Below, piece after piece: positions 26,802 through 35,504 of a DNA stretch of 64,000 bases (the first letter of the stretch is position 1; each line of letters starts with the position of its first letter). The stretch lies in contig JAFXCQ010000030.1 of NCBI GenBank assembly GCA_017521425.1, positions 100,759 through 164,758 on the forward strand. The letters run 5' to 3'. The translations under genes were made by a program, and so were the position numbers. This stretch comes from Clostridia bacterium. Its GTDB lineage: Bacteria; Bacillota; Clostridia; Oscillospirales; Acutalibacteraceae. The notes below the pieces were generated by a model. It was not told the origin of the DNA and ran no database searches. It was given only the letters and a program-made list of their open reading frames with translations.

Positions 26802-28079
26802 TTATTTTGTAACTAATTCTTTATCCTTTTCGGTACCAGTCTGTTTAGCACCCATATCAAATTTTTCAAGAACCTTAACACTTACAGCAAAGCAGTCTGC
26901 AAGACCATCTAAATTCATATTGTCGTAAGTATCACGTCTTGTATGATAATAATTCTGTAAATTGTGGTTAAGACCTGTAATACCGGTTGCTCTCATACCT
27001 GCTTTTGCAAATGCTGCAGAGTCAGTAGCACCGCCAAGAGGGGGAACCATACCCTTTAAGCAGTGTATATTAAGCTCTTCGGCACATTCCATAAACAAGT
27101 CTGAAACATCTTTGTCAACTTTAACAGTACCATTCAAATCACGGTAGTTTGTCATTAAATATTTCGGGTCGAAAATTGTGTCATAAGAGTAAATGAAAGT
27201 AGGAACATCTGAAAATTCTTCTTTGTGTTTTTCTGCCCAGAATGATGAACCACGAAGTCCTGCTTCTTCAGAGCCTGAAATAATAACACCGACTTCTGTG
27301 TTTTCAAATTCTATGTTGTTGTCTTTTAATGCTTTTAAAATTGCAATACCCATATAGCAACCCGAAAGGTTATCGTTAGCACCATCAACAACTCTTTTTT
27401 CGTTCCACATAAAGAACATACCAATCATAAATGGAACAAAAAGAAGTCCCCAAAGAGCCATTTTAAAGAGTGTTGACTCTGTGTCGATTATACCGAATGT
27501 AACGCCATTGTTTACTATGTAAAGAATTGAAAGCACTAAATAATAAAATGCACCTAAAGTTGCTACAACAATGTGACCTTCAAAGAATACGCCACCCAAA
27601 CGGTAATTTACAGGCCATTCCCAACAAGCGTCAGGGTGACCGTTAAAGAGTATTCTTCTTTTTACTTCACCTTTGCAGGATTTTATTGCGGTAACATTGT
27701 GTCCGGTTTTTTCAGGGAATACCCAATCAACAATTTTTTTGTACATACCAAATTGCAGAATTGCCAATAAGAAACCTGCCACAATAAGCGGAATTGAAAT
27801 AACAGGGCAAATAAAGAAAAGTGCAACTGCAGAAAGTACCAAAGTGAATGTTATGTAAATCCAACCAAAGAAAGAACCTGGATTTTCTTTGAAGGATTCT
27901 ATTTCAACTCTTTCACAACCACATTCGTTACTTAATGTTTCTGCCATATATTCACATGCTTGTTTTTCACCCTCTGAACCAGGGTCACGCTTTGGCATAG
28001 TTTTACATATATGAGTGATTTCATCAATCATATATTGTGCTGAATCTTTTTTGTTTTTAATGAGATTTGATAAATCCAT
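26802..28079 (-). CDS. M28-family metallopeptidase with membrane segments
   Basis: The 425-residue protein has the M28 zinc-site residues in NGHPDACWEW (His), GANDNLSGC (Asp bridging two zincs) and SGSEEAGLRGS (Glu pair), plus the late GATDSAAF segment. Two or three hydrophobic stretches (about residues 70-115 and 185-240) are inserted, so it is membrane-bound. It should remove N-terminal amino acids from peptides. I use ATG 28079, preceded by GGGGAG; the frame runs 10 codons further without a site. It leads a two-gene operon with the C_GCAxxG_C_C gene. Confidence 0.87.
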   Translation of the reverse strand: MDLSNLIKNKKDSAQYMIDEITHICKTMPKRDPGSEGEKQACEYMAETLSNECGCERVEIESFKENPGSFFGWIYITFTLVLSAVALFFICPVISIPLIVAGFLLAILQFGMYKKIVDWVFPEKTGHNVTAIKSCKGEVKRRILFNGHPDACWEWPVNYRLGGVFFEGHIVVATLGAFYYLVLSILYIVNNGVTFGIIDTESTLFKMALWGLLFVPFMIGMFFMWNEKRVVDGANDNLSGCYMGIAILKALKDNNIEFENTEVGVIISGSEEAGLRGSSFWAEKHKEEFSDVPTFIYSYDTIFDPKYLMTNYRDLNGTVKVDKDVSDLFMECAEELNIHCLKGMVPPLGGATDSAAFAKAGMRATGITGLNHNLQNYYHTRRDTYDNMNLDGLADCFAVSVKVLEKFDMGAKQTGTEKDKELVTK

Positions 28080-28166
28080 AAATACACTCCCCAAGTAAAT
28101 TTTTACCATCTTATTTTATACAATTATAAAATTAAGGTCAATTATTAAAATATACAAAAAAACGAG

Positions 28167-29108
28167 CTATAATTTTATATCTGCAAATAACGGATAGTGG
28201 TCACTCAGAGTACAAAAGCAATCTTGCGAGAGTAACGAAAGATTTTTTACAGTTACTTCACCTTTAATAAAAATGTGGTCGTTAAGAGTATTGTTAAAAT
28301 TAAAATTCTCACCATAATATTTGTTTTTTGCAATATCTTCACTATCTGTATAAAGTGAATTGAGTATTCCATAACTGCCAGAGTTGATAACGGATTTTTG
28401 ATAAGAAACGCGTCTTTTTGTATTGAAGTCGCCAATTATAAAAATAGGGTAGGGGTATTGTGATTCAAGGGTTTGTGTTACGTTGTAAAGTTCATTTACT
28501 TGACAGGTTTGCGTAAAGAAATTTTGTGCTTCTTCTGATTCTTCAATAAAGCTTAAGTGTGTATTTACAACAGTAAAAATCTTGTCTGTTCTTATATGTC
28601 TGAAAACACCCCATACAGCTCGTCTTGATTTAAAATTCCAACAATCAGAAAAAGTGATACTGCCACTGTCAATAAGCTCTACTGTATCGGAATTATAAAG
28701 AATAGCGGTCATCTTTTGCGGAAAAGCAGTTTTTAATGGTGCAACAAATTTGTACTCGCTTTTGTTTTTATTTATTTCGTTATACCAGTCAAAGCACATT
28801 TCCTGAAGTCCTAAAACATCGGGCAAATAACCATCGCGAATCGAAAAAAATATATCACTCCGTTCCTCAACTGGTTTACCGCCCCACGATTTATAATGTG
28901 CAAGTAAATTGAGCGTCATAATTCTTACTTCGTTTTCTTTTTTGTTTAATATTAAATTATCTTTTTTTATACGGTCGTCATATTTTACTTGGTTTTTGCC
29001 TGTATATAAATTATATTCAACAAAAGGTTGGTTGTATATTAAAGGGCAAATAACAAGTGAAAATACAGTTATAATTATAGTAATTAAAATATGTTTTTTC
29101 TTATTCAT
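28167..29108 (-). CDS. Secreted endonuclease/exonuclease/phosphatase-family protein
   Basis: The 313-residue protein has an N-terminal signal or membrane anchor (about residues 5-25) and then the EEP fold: LNLLAHYK, LQEMCFDW (metal-binding Glu), GDFNTK (Asp-Asn) and a terminal SDHYPLFADI (catalytic His). The fold covers DNases, sphingomyelinases and inositol phosphatases; the substrate is open. It acts outside the cell or on its surface. The ribosome binding site is weak. Confidence 0.87.
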   Translation of the reverse strand: MNKKKHILITIIITVFSLVICPLIYNQPFVEYNLYTGKNQVKYDDRIKKDNLILNKKENEVRIMTLNLLAHYKSWGGKPVEERSDIFFSIRDGYLPDVLGLQEMCFDWYNEINKNKSEYKFVAPLKTAFPQKMTAILYNSDTVELIDSGSITFSDCWNFKSRRAVWGVFRHIRTDKIFTVVNTHLSFIEESEEAQNFFTQTCQVNELYNVTQTLESQYPYPIFIIGDFNTKRRVSYQKSVINSGSYGILNSLYTDSEDIAKNKYYGENFNFNNTLNDHIFIKGEVTVKNLSLLSQDCFCTLSDHYPLFADIKL

Positions 29109-29237
29109 AGAGTTAGTATTGGTAATAAGAATGAAAAAATTAAATTTTAAATTATTAGCAATTTTTACAATGAAAAGAAGTTCGTTTTGTATGATTTGCA
29201 GAAATTAAGAATTCTTAATTTTTCTTAAGATAGTGAA

Positions 29238-29266
29238 TTGACATTCACAAATTGATTTGATATAAT
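29238..29266 (+). promoter_or_regulatory. Sigma-A promoter of the nanA operon
   Basis: Consensus TTGACA and TATAAT with a 17-base spacer, 33 bases before the lyase start. Confidence 0.85.
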
Positions 29267-29298
29267 CTGTTTTAGTGAAATTGGAAAGGAATGGGCTT

Positions 29299-30186
29299 AT
29301 GAGTAATATTTTACTTAAAGGTATTGCACCTGCACTTATTACACCATTTGATAAAAATGGGAATATTCTTAAAGATAGTATTAAAAAGAATCTTCAGATG
29401 AACTATGAACAGGGAGCAAAGGGATTCTACATCTGTGGTTCAACAGGTGAAGGTCCGGTACTTACTGTAGAAAAAAGAAAAGAAATCGCAGAAGCTACTG
29501 TTGAGTACAGCAACAACAGAGGTATTATTATTAACCATGTTGGTGCAGCTTCTCCTGAAGAAGCAATCATTCTTTCACGTCATGCAAAAGAATGTGGTTG
29601 TGACGCTGTTTCAAGTGTTGTTCCTAATTTTTATTATAAGTATAACGATAATGAAATTATTGAGTATTACAAAAAAATAGCAGATGCTTCAGAACTTCCT
29701 GTTATTGCGTACGCCCAGGGACTTTATACAGGTGATATTGTTTCACTTATGGATAAGCTTATTAAAGTTGATGGTATTATCGGTGTTAAATTCACATTGA
29801 CAGATTTCTATTCATTACATAGAATCAAGGAACTTAATAATGGTGATATAAACGTTATTAACGGACCAGACGAAATGCTTCTTTGTGGTCTTTCAATGGG
29901 TGCAGATGCTGGTATTGGTTCAACATATAATGTGCTTTGTTCTGAATATTGCAAGCTTTATGATTTATTTATGAAAGGCGATATAAGAGCGGCACAGGAA
30001 CAACAATACAAAATCAACAAAGTTGTTACTGTTATCATTAAGTATGGTGTTATCCGTTCGCTCAAATATATCCTTACACTTTTAGGTATTGATTCAGGTG
30101 AAGCAGTATTTCCTGGTACACCGCTTACAGATACGGAAAAAGCTTCACTTAAACAAGAACTTACAGATATAGGTTATTTCTTTTGA
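29299..30186 (+). CDS. nanA: N-acetylneuraminate lyase / DapA-family aldolase
   Basis: The 295-residue (beta/alpha)8 protein has the GSTGEGP phosphate-like loop, Tyr138 in VIAYAQG and the Schiff-base Lys164 in GVKFT; both positions agree with the NanA subfamily numbering. It cleaves sialic acid to N-acetylmannosamine and pyruvate in the cytoplasm. No other sialic-acid gene lies next to it, so a related 2-keto-acid aldolase remains possible. ATG 29299 is preceded by AAAGGAA at 7 bases; an upstream in-frame GTG is not supported. Confidence 0.82.
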   Translation: MSNILLKGIAPALITPFDKNGNILKDSIKKNLQMNYEQGAKGFYICGSTGEGPVLTVEKRKEIAEATVEYSNNRGIIINHVGAASPEEAIILSRHAKECGCDAVSSVVPNFYYKYNDNEIIEYYKKIADASELPVIAYAQGLYTGDIVSLMDKLIKVDGIIGVKFTLTDFYSLHRIKELNNGDINVINGPDEMLLCGLSMGADAGIGSTYNVLCSEYCKLYDLFMKGDIRAAQEQQYKINKVVTVIIKYGVIRSLKYILTLLGIDSGEAVFPGTPLTDTEKASLKQELTDIGYFF

Positions 30187-30213
30187 TTTTAATTTAAGGA
30201 AGGTTACATAAAA

Positions 30214-31134
30214 ATGGGTATCAGACACGTTACAAGATTTGGCATTCAAAGAAAAATCGTTGCAAATATGACAAGCGAAAGCTGGAAAACGATTCCTCAT
30301 GTTTGTTATACATATGAGCCTGATATTACAAAATTTCAGGCAGCTTTCAAGGAATATAGTGCAAAGCATAAGGATGATGACTATAAAGTAACATTTAACG
30401 GTGTTCTTTTAAAATCTGTTGCTGAAGCACTTAAAGAAGCACCTGAAATGAATTCTCATCTTCATTTTGAAAAGAAACTTGTTCGTGGTAAACTTACGAC
30501 ATTTGATAATATTGATATTTCAGTTCCATGGCCTCTTCCTGATGGTACAATGATGACTATCAATATGAAGGATATGGGAAACAAATCACTTCAGGAGATT
30601 GGTAAACTTTCTGCAGATATAAACAGAAAGCTTGCTAATACAAATCTTACAGAAGCACTTTACTCTGTTTCTATTCACGATACAATCAAAGCACTCAAAA
30701 AAGGTCACTTTATTAAAGCAGCTTTAAGAATTTTTGGTGCAAAATCACAGAAAAAGCACAGAGTCGTTACATTGAAAGGTAAAGAAAAAAAGGCTTATTA
30801 TTCAATTCCTGAAACCGACAGAATTACCCGTGATGATTTAGCACAGGGCACATTCCTTGTTACAAATGTCGGTAATCTTGTAAGAGGTTTAAGAGGCGAC
30901 GCAAGTGTTCTTATGATTATTCCGCCTATGGTTTGTGCTATGGCAGTATGTGCAGTACAAAGGAGACCGATTGTTGTAACTGATGAAAATGGTGAAGAAA
31001 AGATTGATATAAGAACTATTCTTCCGCTTACAATCTGCTTTGACCACAGAGCACTTGATTTTTCAGAAGTTGCTCCATTTATCAGAAAGCTTGAAGAAAT
31101 TTTCAATAATCCTGAAATTATTTTAGGTGAATAA
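30214..31134 (+). CDS. Free-standing 2-oxoacid dehydrogenase acyltransferase (E2) catalytic domain
   Basis: The 306-residue protein is the chloramphenicol-acetyltransferase-like E2 domain, ending in FDHRALDFSEVAPFI where His and Asp are the catalytic pair (HRxxD). The lipoyl and subunit-binding domains normally found at the N-terminus are absent; the protein begins directly in the catalytic fold. It also carries a basic insertion (about residues 155-200). An acyl-CoA-dependent transferase of unknown substrate is inferred. It follows nanA by 27 bases and ends before a terminator. Confidence 0.85.
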   Translation: MGIRHVTRFGIQRKIVANMTSESWKTIPHVCYTYEPDITKFQAAFKEYSAKHKDDDYKVTFNGVLLKSVAEALKEAPEMNSHLHFEKKLVRGKLTTFDNIDISVPWPLPDGTMMTINMKDMGNKSLQEIGKLSADINRKLANTNLTEALYSVSIHDTIKALKKGHFIKAALRIFGAKSQKKHRVVTLKGKEKKAYYSIPETDRITRDDLAQGTFLVTNVGNLVRGLRGDASVLMIIPPMVCAMAVCAVQRRPIVVTDENGEEKIDIRTILPLTICFDHRALDFSEVAPFIRKLEEIFNNPEIILGE

Positions 31135-31142
31135 GTTGTTTT

Positions 31143-31173
31143 ATGATGTCAGATTGTAAAAATCTGGCATCAT
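31143..31173 (+). terminator. Terminator of the nanA-E2 operon
   Basis: ATGATGTCAGATT pairs over 13 bp with AATCTGGCATCAT (one G-T pair) and runs into six Ts. Confidence 0.92.
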
Positions 31174-31259
31174 TTTTTGTGTTTTAATACAATGTGTACA
31201 GAATACCTATATATAAATAGGGAATTTTAACAAAAATGCTATTTTATTCTGCTTTTTTA

Positions 31260-31288
31260 TTGGTTTTTTGCATTGGTGGTGTTATAAT
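31260..31288 (+). promoter_or_regulatory. Promoter of the peptidoglycan-binding protein gene
   Basis: TTGGTT, 17 bases, TATAAT at 31283-31288, 42 bases upstream of the start. Confidence 0.6.
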
Positions 31289-31330
31289 GACTACCATACG
31301 AAAGTTTGATTATTTTTAAAGTGAGGAATT

Positions 31331-33013
31331 ATGAAAAAATCTTTTTTAATTTTACTTTCTTTTGTCATCTTGCTTACGTCCGTGTTAACGGTTATGGCGT
31401 CAGCAGTAACTGGTGCTTTTACCGAGGAGGCGTTCGATACAGTTATAGCTTCGGTAGAGGTTGATAATTTACCTGACGATATGTATGATGACGATGTTAA
31501 TGTTACTTATGATAATGGTACAACTGCAACTACTAAAGGCGGTGTTTTAGATAATATCGCAGGCGACGGAATCGGTGATTTCGTTGGTGGTGTTGTCGAA
31601 AGTGTTTTTCAGGATGAAGATGTTTCTGAGCAGGTTAACGACAAGGTAGAAGGTATTGGTGGTATTTTTTCAGGTATCTTCGATTCTTTAAAAGATATCA
31701 TACCAAGCACAAACAAGCAAACTACCGGCAGTAACTTTTTTGACCCTATAACTCCGGCTGTTACAGGTGGGTTTAGTAGTAATTTCGGTACTGGTAATGT
31801 TCAGCAGAATGGTACAATAAGCTCAACAAATGCTGCATTAAATGGTGAGTATGTAGATTATAATACAACTGTTATTCCGTATGCAAAGCCGACAGCCGCT
31901 TTAAATCCTGGTGACAAAAGTGATGGTGTCAAATGGCTGCAGTGGATTTTAATTTATGCCGAATGTGGTCTTCAGAATCCTATAACAGGAGATTATGATG
32001 ATGCAACTGCAGCTGCAGTTAAAACCTTGCAGTTGAAATATGGTATGACTGTTGACGGAATTGCTTCTTTGGAAGTGATTGAGAAAGCAGAGCAGATGTA
32101 TAACGATTACATAAATGGTATTTCAGGGCAGGGGACATCTTCACCAGCGGTGTTCAATACAGTTGGTAACAACCCTGTTCAGGGTAATAAACCCGAGCAA
32201 CCTGTAAATATTACAACTACAATTATTATTGTTGTTCTTATTGTTGTATGGATATTCGCTATTGCAGCAGTATGCATAATAGTTCATATTAAACGAAAGA
32301 ATATCACGCTCTCTGAAGATGGCGAAATAGTGAAACCTGAAAAAGAAAAGAAGCGTGCAAGAAAAACAAAAGGGGTACTCGGCGATTCTGTACAGTTGAA
32401 GCCGTCGAGTACATTACAGTCTTTAAAAGACACCAATGATGATATTGAAACTGAAGAAGAAACCGAAGAACCAAAAAAAGTTGTTAAATCATTGTATGAC
32501 AGAAGAATTGATAATTTGCATTCACGTGAAAATTCTACTGAGAGTGAAGAAAAGCAAGAGGAAACTGAAGTTACTGAAGAAGCTGAAGTAATTGAAGAAG
32601 TAAAAGAGGTTGAGGAAGCTGAAGAACCAGTTGAGCAAGAAACTCAACCTGAAGAACCAACTGAACAAGCAGTTCAACCTGAAGAAACTACAAAAGAAGT
32701 TACAGAAGAAGTAGAAGACAATGTTGTAGTTGAAGAAAAAACTGAGGCCGAAACACAACAAGAAAATCCACAAAATCTTGCAGAAGCTTTTGTAGAAGAA
32801 TCTTCACAAGAAACAAAAACAGAAACTGCTTCTCAAGAAGCTTCCTTTGATGTGGTTGATGTTCCTGTGAATTTTAATATTTTCAACGAATTTGATTATT
32901 CTGATGATGAAGAAATCAGACCGTCATTGTCACTTCGTGAAATGAAGCAGAGAAAATTAAAATTAGAAGAACAAGCAAAAAAAGACATTGTAAATTCTTC
33001 AGATAATAAATAA
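31331..33013 (+). CDS. Secreted peptidoglycan-binding-domain membrane protein with acidic cytoplasmic tail
   Basis: The 560-residue protein has a signal peptide (about 1-23), an extracellular low-complexity part, a PG_binding_1 domain (about 195-260, GDKSDGVKWLQ ... YGMTVDGIA), a transmembrane helix (about 297-322) and a Glu-rich cytoplasmic tail (about 370-530) with a basic end. This links a wall-binding module outside to a long acidic tail inside, so a structural or sensing role at the envelope is inferred. No enzyme domain is present. Confidence 0.8.
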   Translation: MKKSFLILLSFVILLTSVLTVMASAVTGAFTEEAFDTVIASVEVDNLPDDMYDDDVNVTYDNGTTATTKGGVLDNIAGDGIGDFVGGVVESVFQDEDVSEQVNDKVEGIGGIFSGIFDSLKDIIPSTNKQTTGSNFFDPITPAVTGGFSSNFGTGNVQQNGTISSTNAALNGEYVDYNTTVIPYAKPTAALNPGDKSDGVKWLQWILIYAECGLQNPITGDYDDATAAAVKTLQLKYGMTVDGIASLEVIEKAEQMYNDYINGISGQGTSSPAVFNTVGNNPVQGNKPEQPVNITTTIIIVVLIVVWIFAIAAVCIIVHIKRKNITLSEDGEIVKPEKEKKRARKTKGVLGDSVQLKPSSTLQSLKDTNDDIETEEETEEPKKVVKSLYDRRIDNLHSRENSTESEEKQEETEVTEEAEVIEEVKEVEEAEEPVEQETQPEEPTEQAVQPEETTKEVTEEVEDNVVVEEKTEAETQQENPQNLAEAFVEESSQETKTETASQEASFDVVDVPVNFNIFNEFDYSDDEEIRPSLSLREMKQRKLKLEEQAKKDIVNSSDNK

Positions 33014-33036
33014 TTCTTTTTTAAGGAGTTAAAAAA

Positions 33037-33927
33037 ATGGATAAGTATCTTATTATTAATGCAGACGATTTTGGTATGTGCCGCGCCGCTAATATGGCAG
33101 TTGCAGATTTATTCCAGAAAGGTGGAATCACATCAGCAACAATTATGACACCTTGCGGATGGGCTAAAAATGCAGGTATCTGGGCAAAAAATAACCCAGA
33201 ACACGCGGTAGGTGTTCACCTCACATTTACAAGTGAATGGGGCGAATACAGATGGGGTCCTGTTGCTACTAATAATACAGATTCTCTTCGTGACAGCGAG
33301 GGCTTTATGCATCACGAGTCAGACCAGTTTGAAGAAGCTGCTGACCTTGATGAGGTAGAATCAGAAATCCGCGCACAAATCGAAAGATTTAAGTCATTTG
33401 GTATAGAGCCATCTCACCTTGATAACCATATGGGTTCACTTTATGGTATTGCAACTGGAAGACTTGAACTTCTTCAACTTATTTTTGACCTTGCTGCAGA
33501 ATATAAATTACCTTTCCGTTTCCCAGGCACATTTATTCCTGAAATGATGGGTAACGAAATGCTTGATATCCAACTCCCTGAAGAAATTATTAAAATGGCA
33601 TTCTCAAAATTCACAGCTTACGCAAAAGACCACGGTGTTTTAATGCCAGACTACCTTATTCCTGGTGACTGGAGTGGTCCTTGGAAAGATGACTATGAAC
33701 TTTACAGAGAATATATTTATGAGCTTTACAGAAGCTTCCCTGCAGGTGTTACTGAAACTTATATTCACCCTGCTTTTGAATGTGATGAACTTAAAGCAAT
33801 TACAGGTTCATGGCAAAGGCGTGTTTGGGAGCACAAGCTCTTCTCAGACCCAAAAACTTTACAACACATTAAAGCTCTTGGCATTGAGCTTATCAGTTAT
33901 AAAGATTTAGCAAGAATTAAGGGGTAA
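33037..33927 (+). CDS. YdjC/ChbG-family carbohydrate deacetylase
   Basis: The 296-residue protein begins NADDFGMCRAAN, with the metal-binding Asp pair, followed by VGVHLTFTSEW and SHLDNHMGSLYG, the His residues of the ChbG/YdjC fold. ChbG removes an acetyl group from chitooligosaccharides; other YdjC proteins have unknown substrates. It has no signal peptide and acts in the cytoplasm. It starts 23 bases after the peptidoglycan-binding gene and ends before a terminator. Confidence 0.9.
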   Translation: MDKYLIINADDFGMCRAANMAVADLFQKGGITSATIMTPCGWAKNAGIWAKNNPEHAVGVHLTFTSEWGEYRWGPVATNNTDSLRDSEGFMHHESDQFEEAADLDEVESEIRAQIERFKSFGIEPSHLDNHMGSLYGIATGRLELLQLIFDLAAEYKLPFRFPGTFIPEMMGNEMLDIQLPEEIIKMAFSKFTAYAKDHGVLMPDYLIPGDWSGPWKDDYELYREYIYELYRSFPAGVTETYIHPAFECDELKAITGSWQRRVWEHKLFSDPKTLQHIKALGIELISYKDLARIKG

Positions 33928-33938
33928 TAAAATCAAAC

Positions 33939-33978
33939 AAAACTCAGTTAATTGATTTCGGTCAGTTAACTGGGTTTT
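33939..33978 (+). terminator. Terminator, first of two near-identical copies
   Basis: A 13-bp stem AAAACTCAGTTAA / TTAACTGGGTTTT followed by Ts ends the ChbG gene. A close copy including upstream AATAAAAT lies at 34908. Confidence 0.88.
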
Positions 33979-34043
33979 TGTTTTTTGTGATGTAAAAAAA
34001 TATTTTTTCATTTCGATTCACTTTGAAAAACAATGCATTATCG

Positions 34044-34182
34044 CGGGCGACCACAGGTCTGCCCCTACCATAGTGGGAGTTAATTTTTCATATCATTTGT
34101 AGCAAGTAAATTTATTAAGTACGATATAAATGAACGAAAAAATTTACCCACTTCATCGTAGGGGCAGACCTGTGGTCGCCCG
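34044..34182. repeat. Long inverted repeat with 25-bp perfect arms
   Basis: The arms at 34044-34068 and 34158-34182 begin CGGGCGACCACAGG and are perfectly complementary over 25 bp; pairing continues imperfectly inwards over most of the spacer. It is GC-rich against an A/T-rich background, encodes nothing, and looks like a non-autonomous mobile repeat. Confidence 0.88.
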
Positions 34183-34360
34183 TGAGTAGCGAGAATATTT
34201 TCGTATTATAACAAACCAATCGTGTGTAACGCGGGAAATGTTCGCGAAGCCCTAATCCTTGTTTCCTGTCTTACAATTTTTTTCTTATTTATGTTTAAGA
34301 TTGTAAAATTACTTGATTTGTTTTGTAAAATTTGATATATTTAAATCAATAAAATACATT

Positions 34361-34833
34361 GGACGGAGCAAGACATAGAACCGTCCCCTGACTTACTATG
34401 TTGGGATTATTATTCTAAATAGGGGGATAAAATTGAGTTTTATAATTAAATATACTCCTATACTTATAGGTGTAACATTTTTAACAACAATTATAAATAT
34501 AGTTTCATTGGAATATATACCCTCACTATTTATTCCACTATCGAATTATTTAACTGTTGTTTTGGTTTGGTTGTATCGTGGATTTGATTCAATTATAGCT
34601 TTGTCTATGGCTATATTTTGGTTTATTTTTATGTTGTTTTGTTTTTCAAAACTAATTTTCAAGAAAAAAATGCTTCTTTGTATAATATTTGTATATGCGT
34701 TGGACTTGGCTATTGTTTTGTATATGTTAATAAGTACCCCAAATTTACTACATTGCATTTCAGCAATAACAGATCTTTTAATTGTTTTAGCAATGCTAAA
34801 AACAATAGGCAATCGAAGACAATCAGGGGACGG
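34361..34833. repeat. CCGTCCCCTGA inverted repeats bracketing a small membrane gene
   Basis: An 11-base motif at 34381-34391 is repeated in inverse orientation at 34823-34833, inside the 3' end of the gene at 34433. The left copy also forms a small hairpin with GGACGG at 34361. The rest of 33979-34432 holds no gene that I can support. Confidence 0.65.
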
Positions 34834-34846
34834 CAGATTGAGGTAA
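34433..34846 (+). CDS. Small polytopic membrane protein in a repeat-bounded segment
   Basis: The 137-residue protein has four hydrophobic helices and no known motif. It starts with TTG after AGGGGG at 7 bases. Its last codons (after about residue 126) run through an inverted repeat copy, so the C-terminus may be altered by that insertion. It is an isolated gene of uncertain function. Confidence 0.5.
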   Translation: MSFIIKYTPILIGVTFLTTIINIVSLEYIPSLFIPLSNYLTVVLVWLYRGFDSIIALSMAIFWFIFMLFCFSKLIFKKKMLLCIIFVYALDLAIVLYMLISTPNLLHCISAITDLLIVLAMLKTIGNRRQSGDGRLR

Positions 34847-34907
34847 GAAGTAATAGTGAATAGGTAAGAAGTGAAATTCGTATTACAAAAACTTAATAAA
34901 ATAAAAC

Positions 34908-34949
34908 AAAACTCAGTTAATTGATTTTCGAGTCAGTTAACTGAGGTTT
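34908..34949 (+). terminator. Second copy of the ACTCAGTTAA terminator
   Basis: Same left arm and 5' flank as the terminator at 33939, with a slightly altered loop and one mismatch in the right arm. Confidence 0.7.
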
Positions 34950-34987
34950 ATATTTTAAAGAATGAAGAATAAATAATAATAAATAAA

Positions 34988-35030
34988 AACAGGAAACAGA
35001 GGTAATTGCCACTGCTTCCTGTTTCCTGTT
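34988..35030 (-). terminator. Terminator of the ImmA-like gene
   Basis: AACAGGAAACAG pairs with CTGTTTCCTGTT over 12 bp; on the minus strand it runs into TTTTTATTT just after the stop at 35040. Confidence 0.75.
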
Positions 35031-35039
35031 TTCTAATTC

Positions 35040-35246
35040 CTAATACTCTCCCTCAATAACCCTCGCCAGCTCATTCGACGAAAAATCATTATTTTCAATA
35101 TGCTTCTTTTCGTGTTTTAAAGATTTTTGCTTTGCTTCATCTGATAGATTGTTATTTATATAAATATTATAATCGCCATTTTCATCTGGTATAGTAAAAG
35201 CTCTGATTGTGAGAGGCATTTTCATTTCTCTTATAAAAATACTCAT
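35040..35246 (-). CDS. Minimal ImmA/IrrE-like metallopeptidase-domain protein
   Basis: The 68-residue protein has a strand-rich N-terminal half and then LKHEKKHIENNDF, an HExxH-type zinc site (HEKKH) on a helix. ImmA/IrrE proteases of about 150 residues carry such a site; here only the core remains. Its place downstream of a leftward XRE repressor matches the ImmR-ImmA pairs of integrative elements and phages, in which ImmA cleaves the repressor. Whether 68 residues suffice for activity is uncertain. Confidence 0.7.
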   Translation of the reverse strand: MSIFIREMKMPLTIRAFTIPDENGDYNIYINNNLSDEAKQKSLKHEKKHIENNDFSSNELARVIEGEY

Positions 35247-35258
35247 TATTTTCTCCTT

Positions 35259-35468
35259 ATAATGATTGTAATTAGTCGAAACGCAGTTGCGTTTCGAAAA
35301 AGCCGATTTTATCGGCTTTTAGCAAAAATGTTTTTCATAAACACAATTTTGCATTACAGTTATTGAAAGGATTATAGTCGAATTTTCAAAGAAAATTCGA
35401 TACCAAATATATGATTTGGTATCGAAACAGTGTAAAATTACACTGTTTCGACTAACTATAATCGTTAT
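35259..35468. repeat. Array of hairpins inside an outer inverted repeat
   Basis: The outer arms 35259-35282 and 35445-35468 match at 21 of 24 positions. Inside lie successive stems: 35277-35296, 35298-35320 (loop TTT), a weak one at 35322-35352, 35378-35400 (loop AAA), 35396-35426 (13 bp, sharing bases with the previous one) and 35423-35450 (13 bp). It fills the gap between the repressor and the ImmA-like gene and encodes nothing. Confidence 0.88.
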
Positions 35469-35504
35469 AATTTGTATATATAGAAAAACGAACAAAACGG
35501 GGGA

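Noticed and set aside
32522..32773. Phe/Leu-rich membrane-like frame opposite the acidic tail of the wall-binding protein
   Set aside because: It is the complement of Glu-rich codons, which automatically reads as Phe/Leu; no start signal is present.
35259..35468. Hairpin array as a CRISPR or integron-type array
   Set aside because: Stems differ in sequence, there is no repeated unit separated by spacers and no integrase or cas gene in the window.
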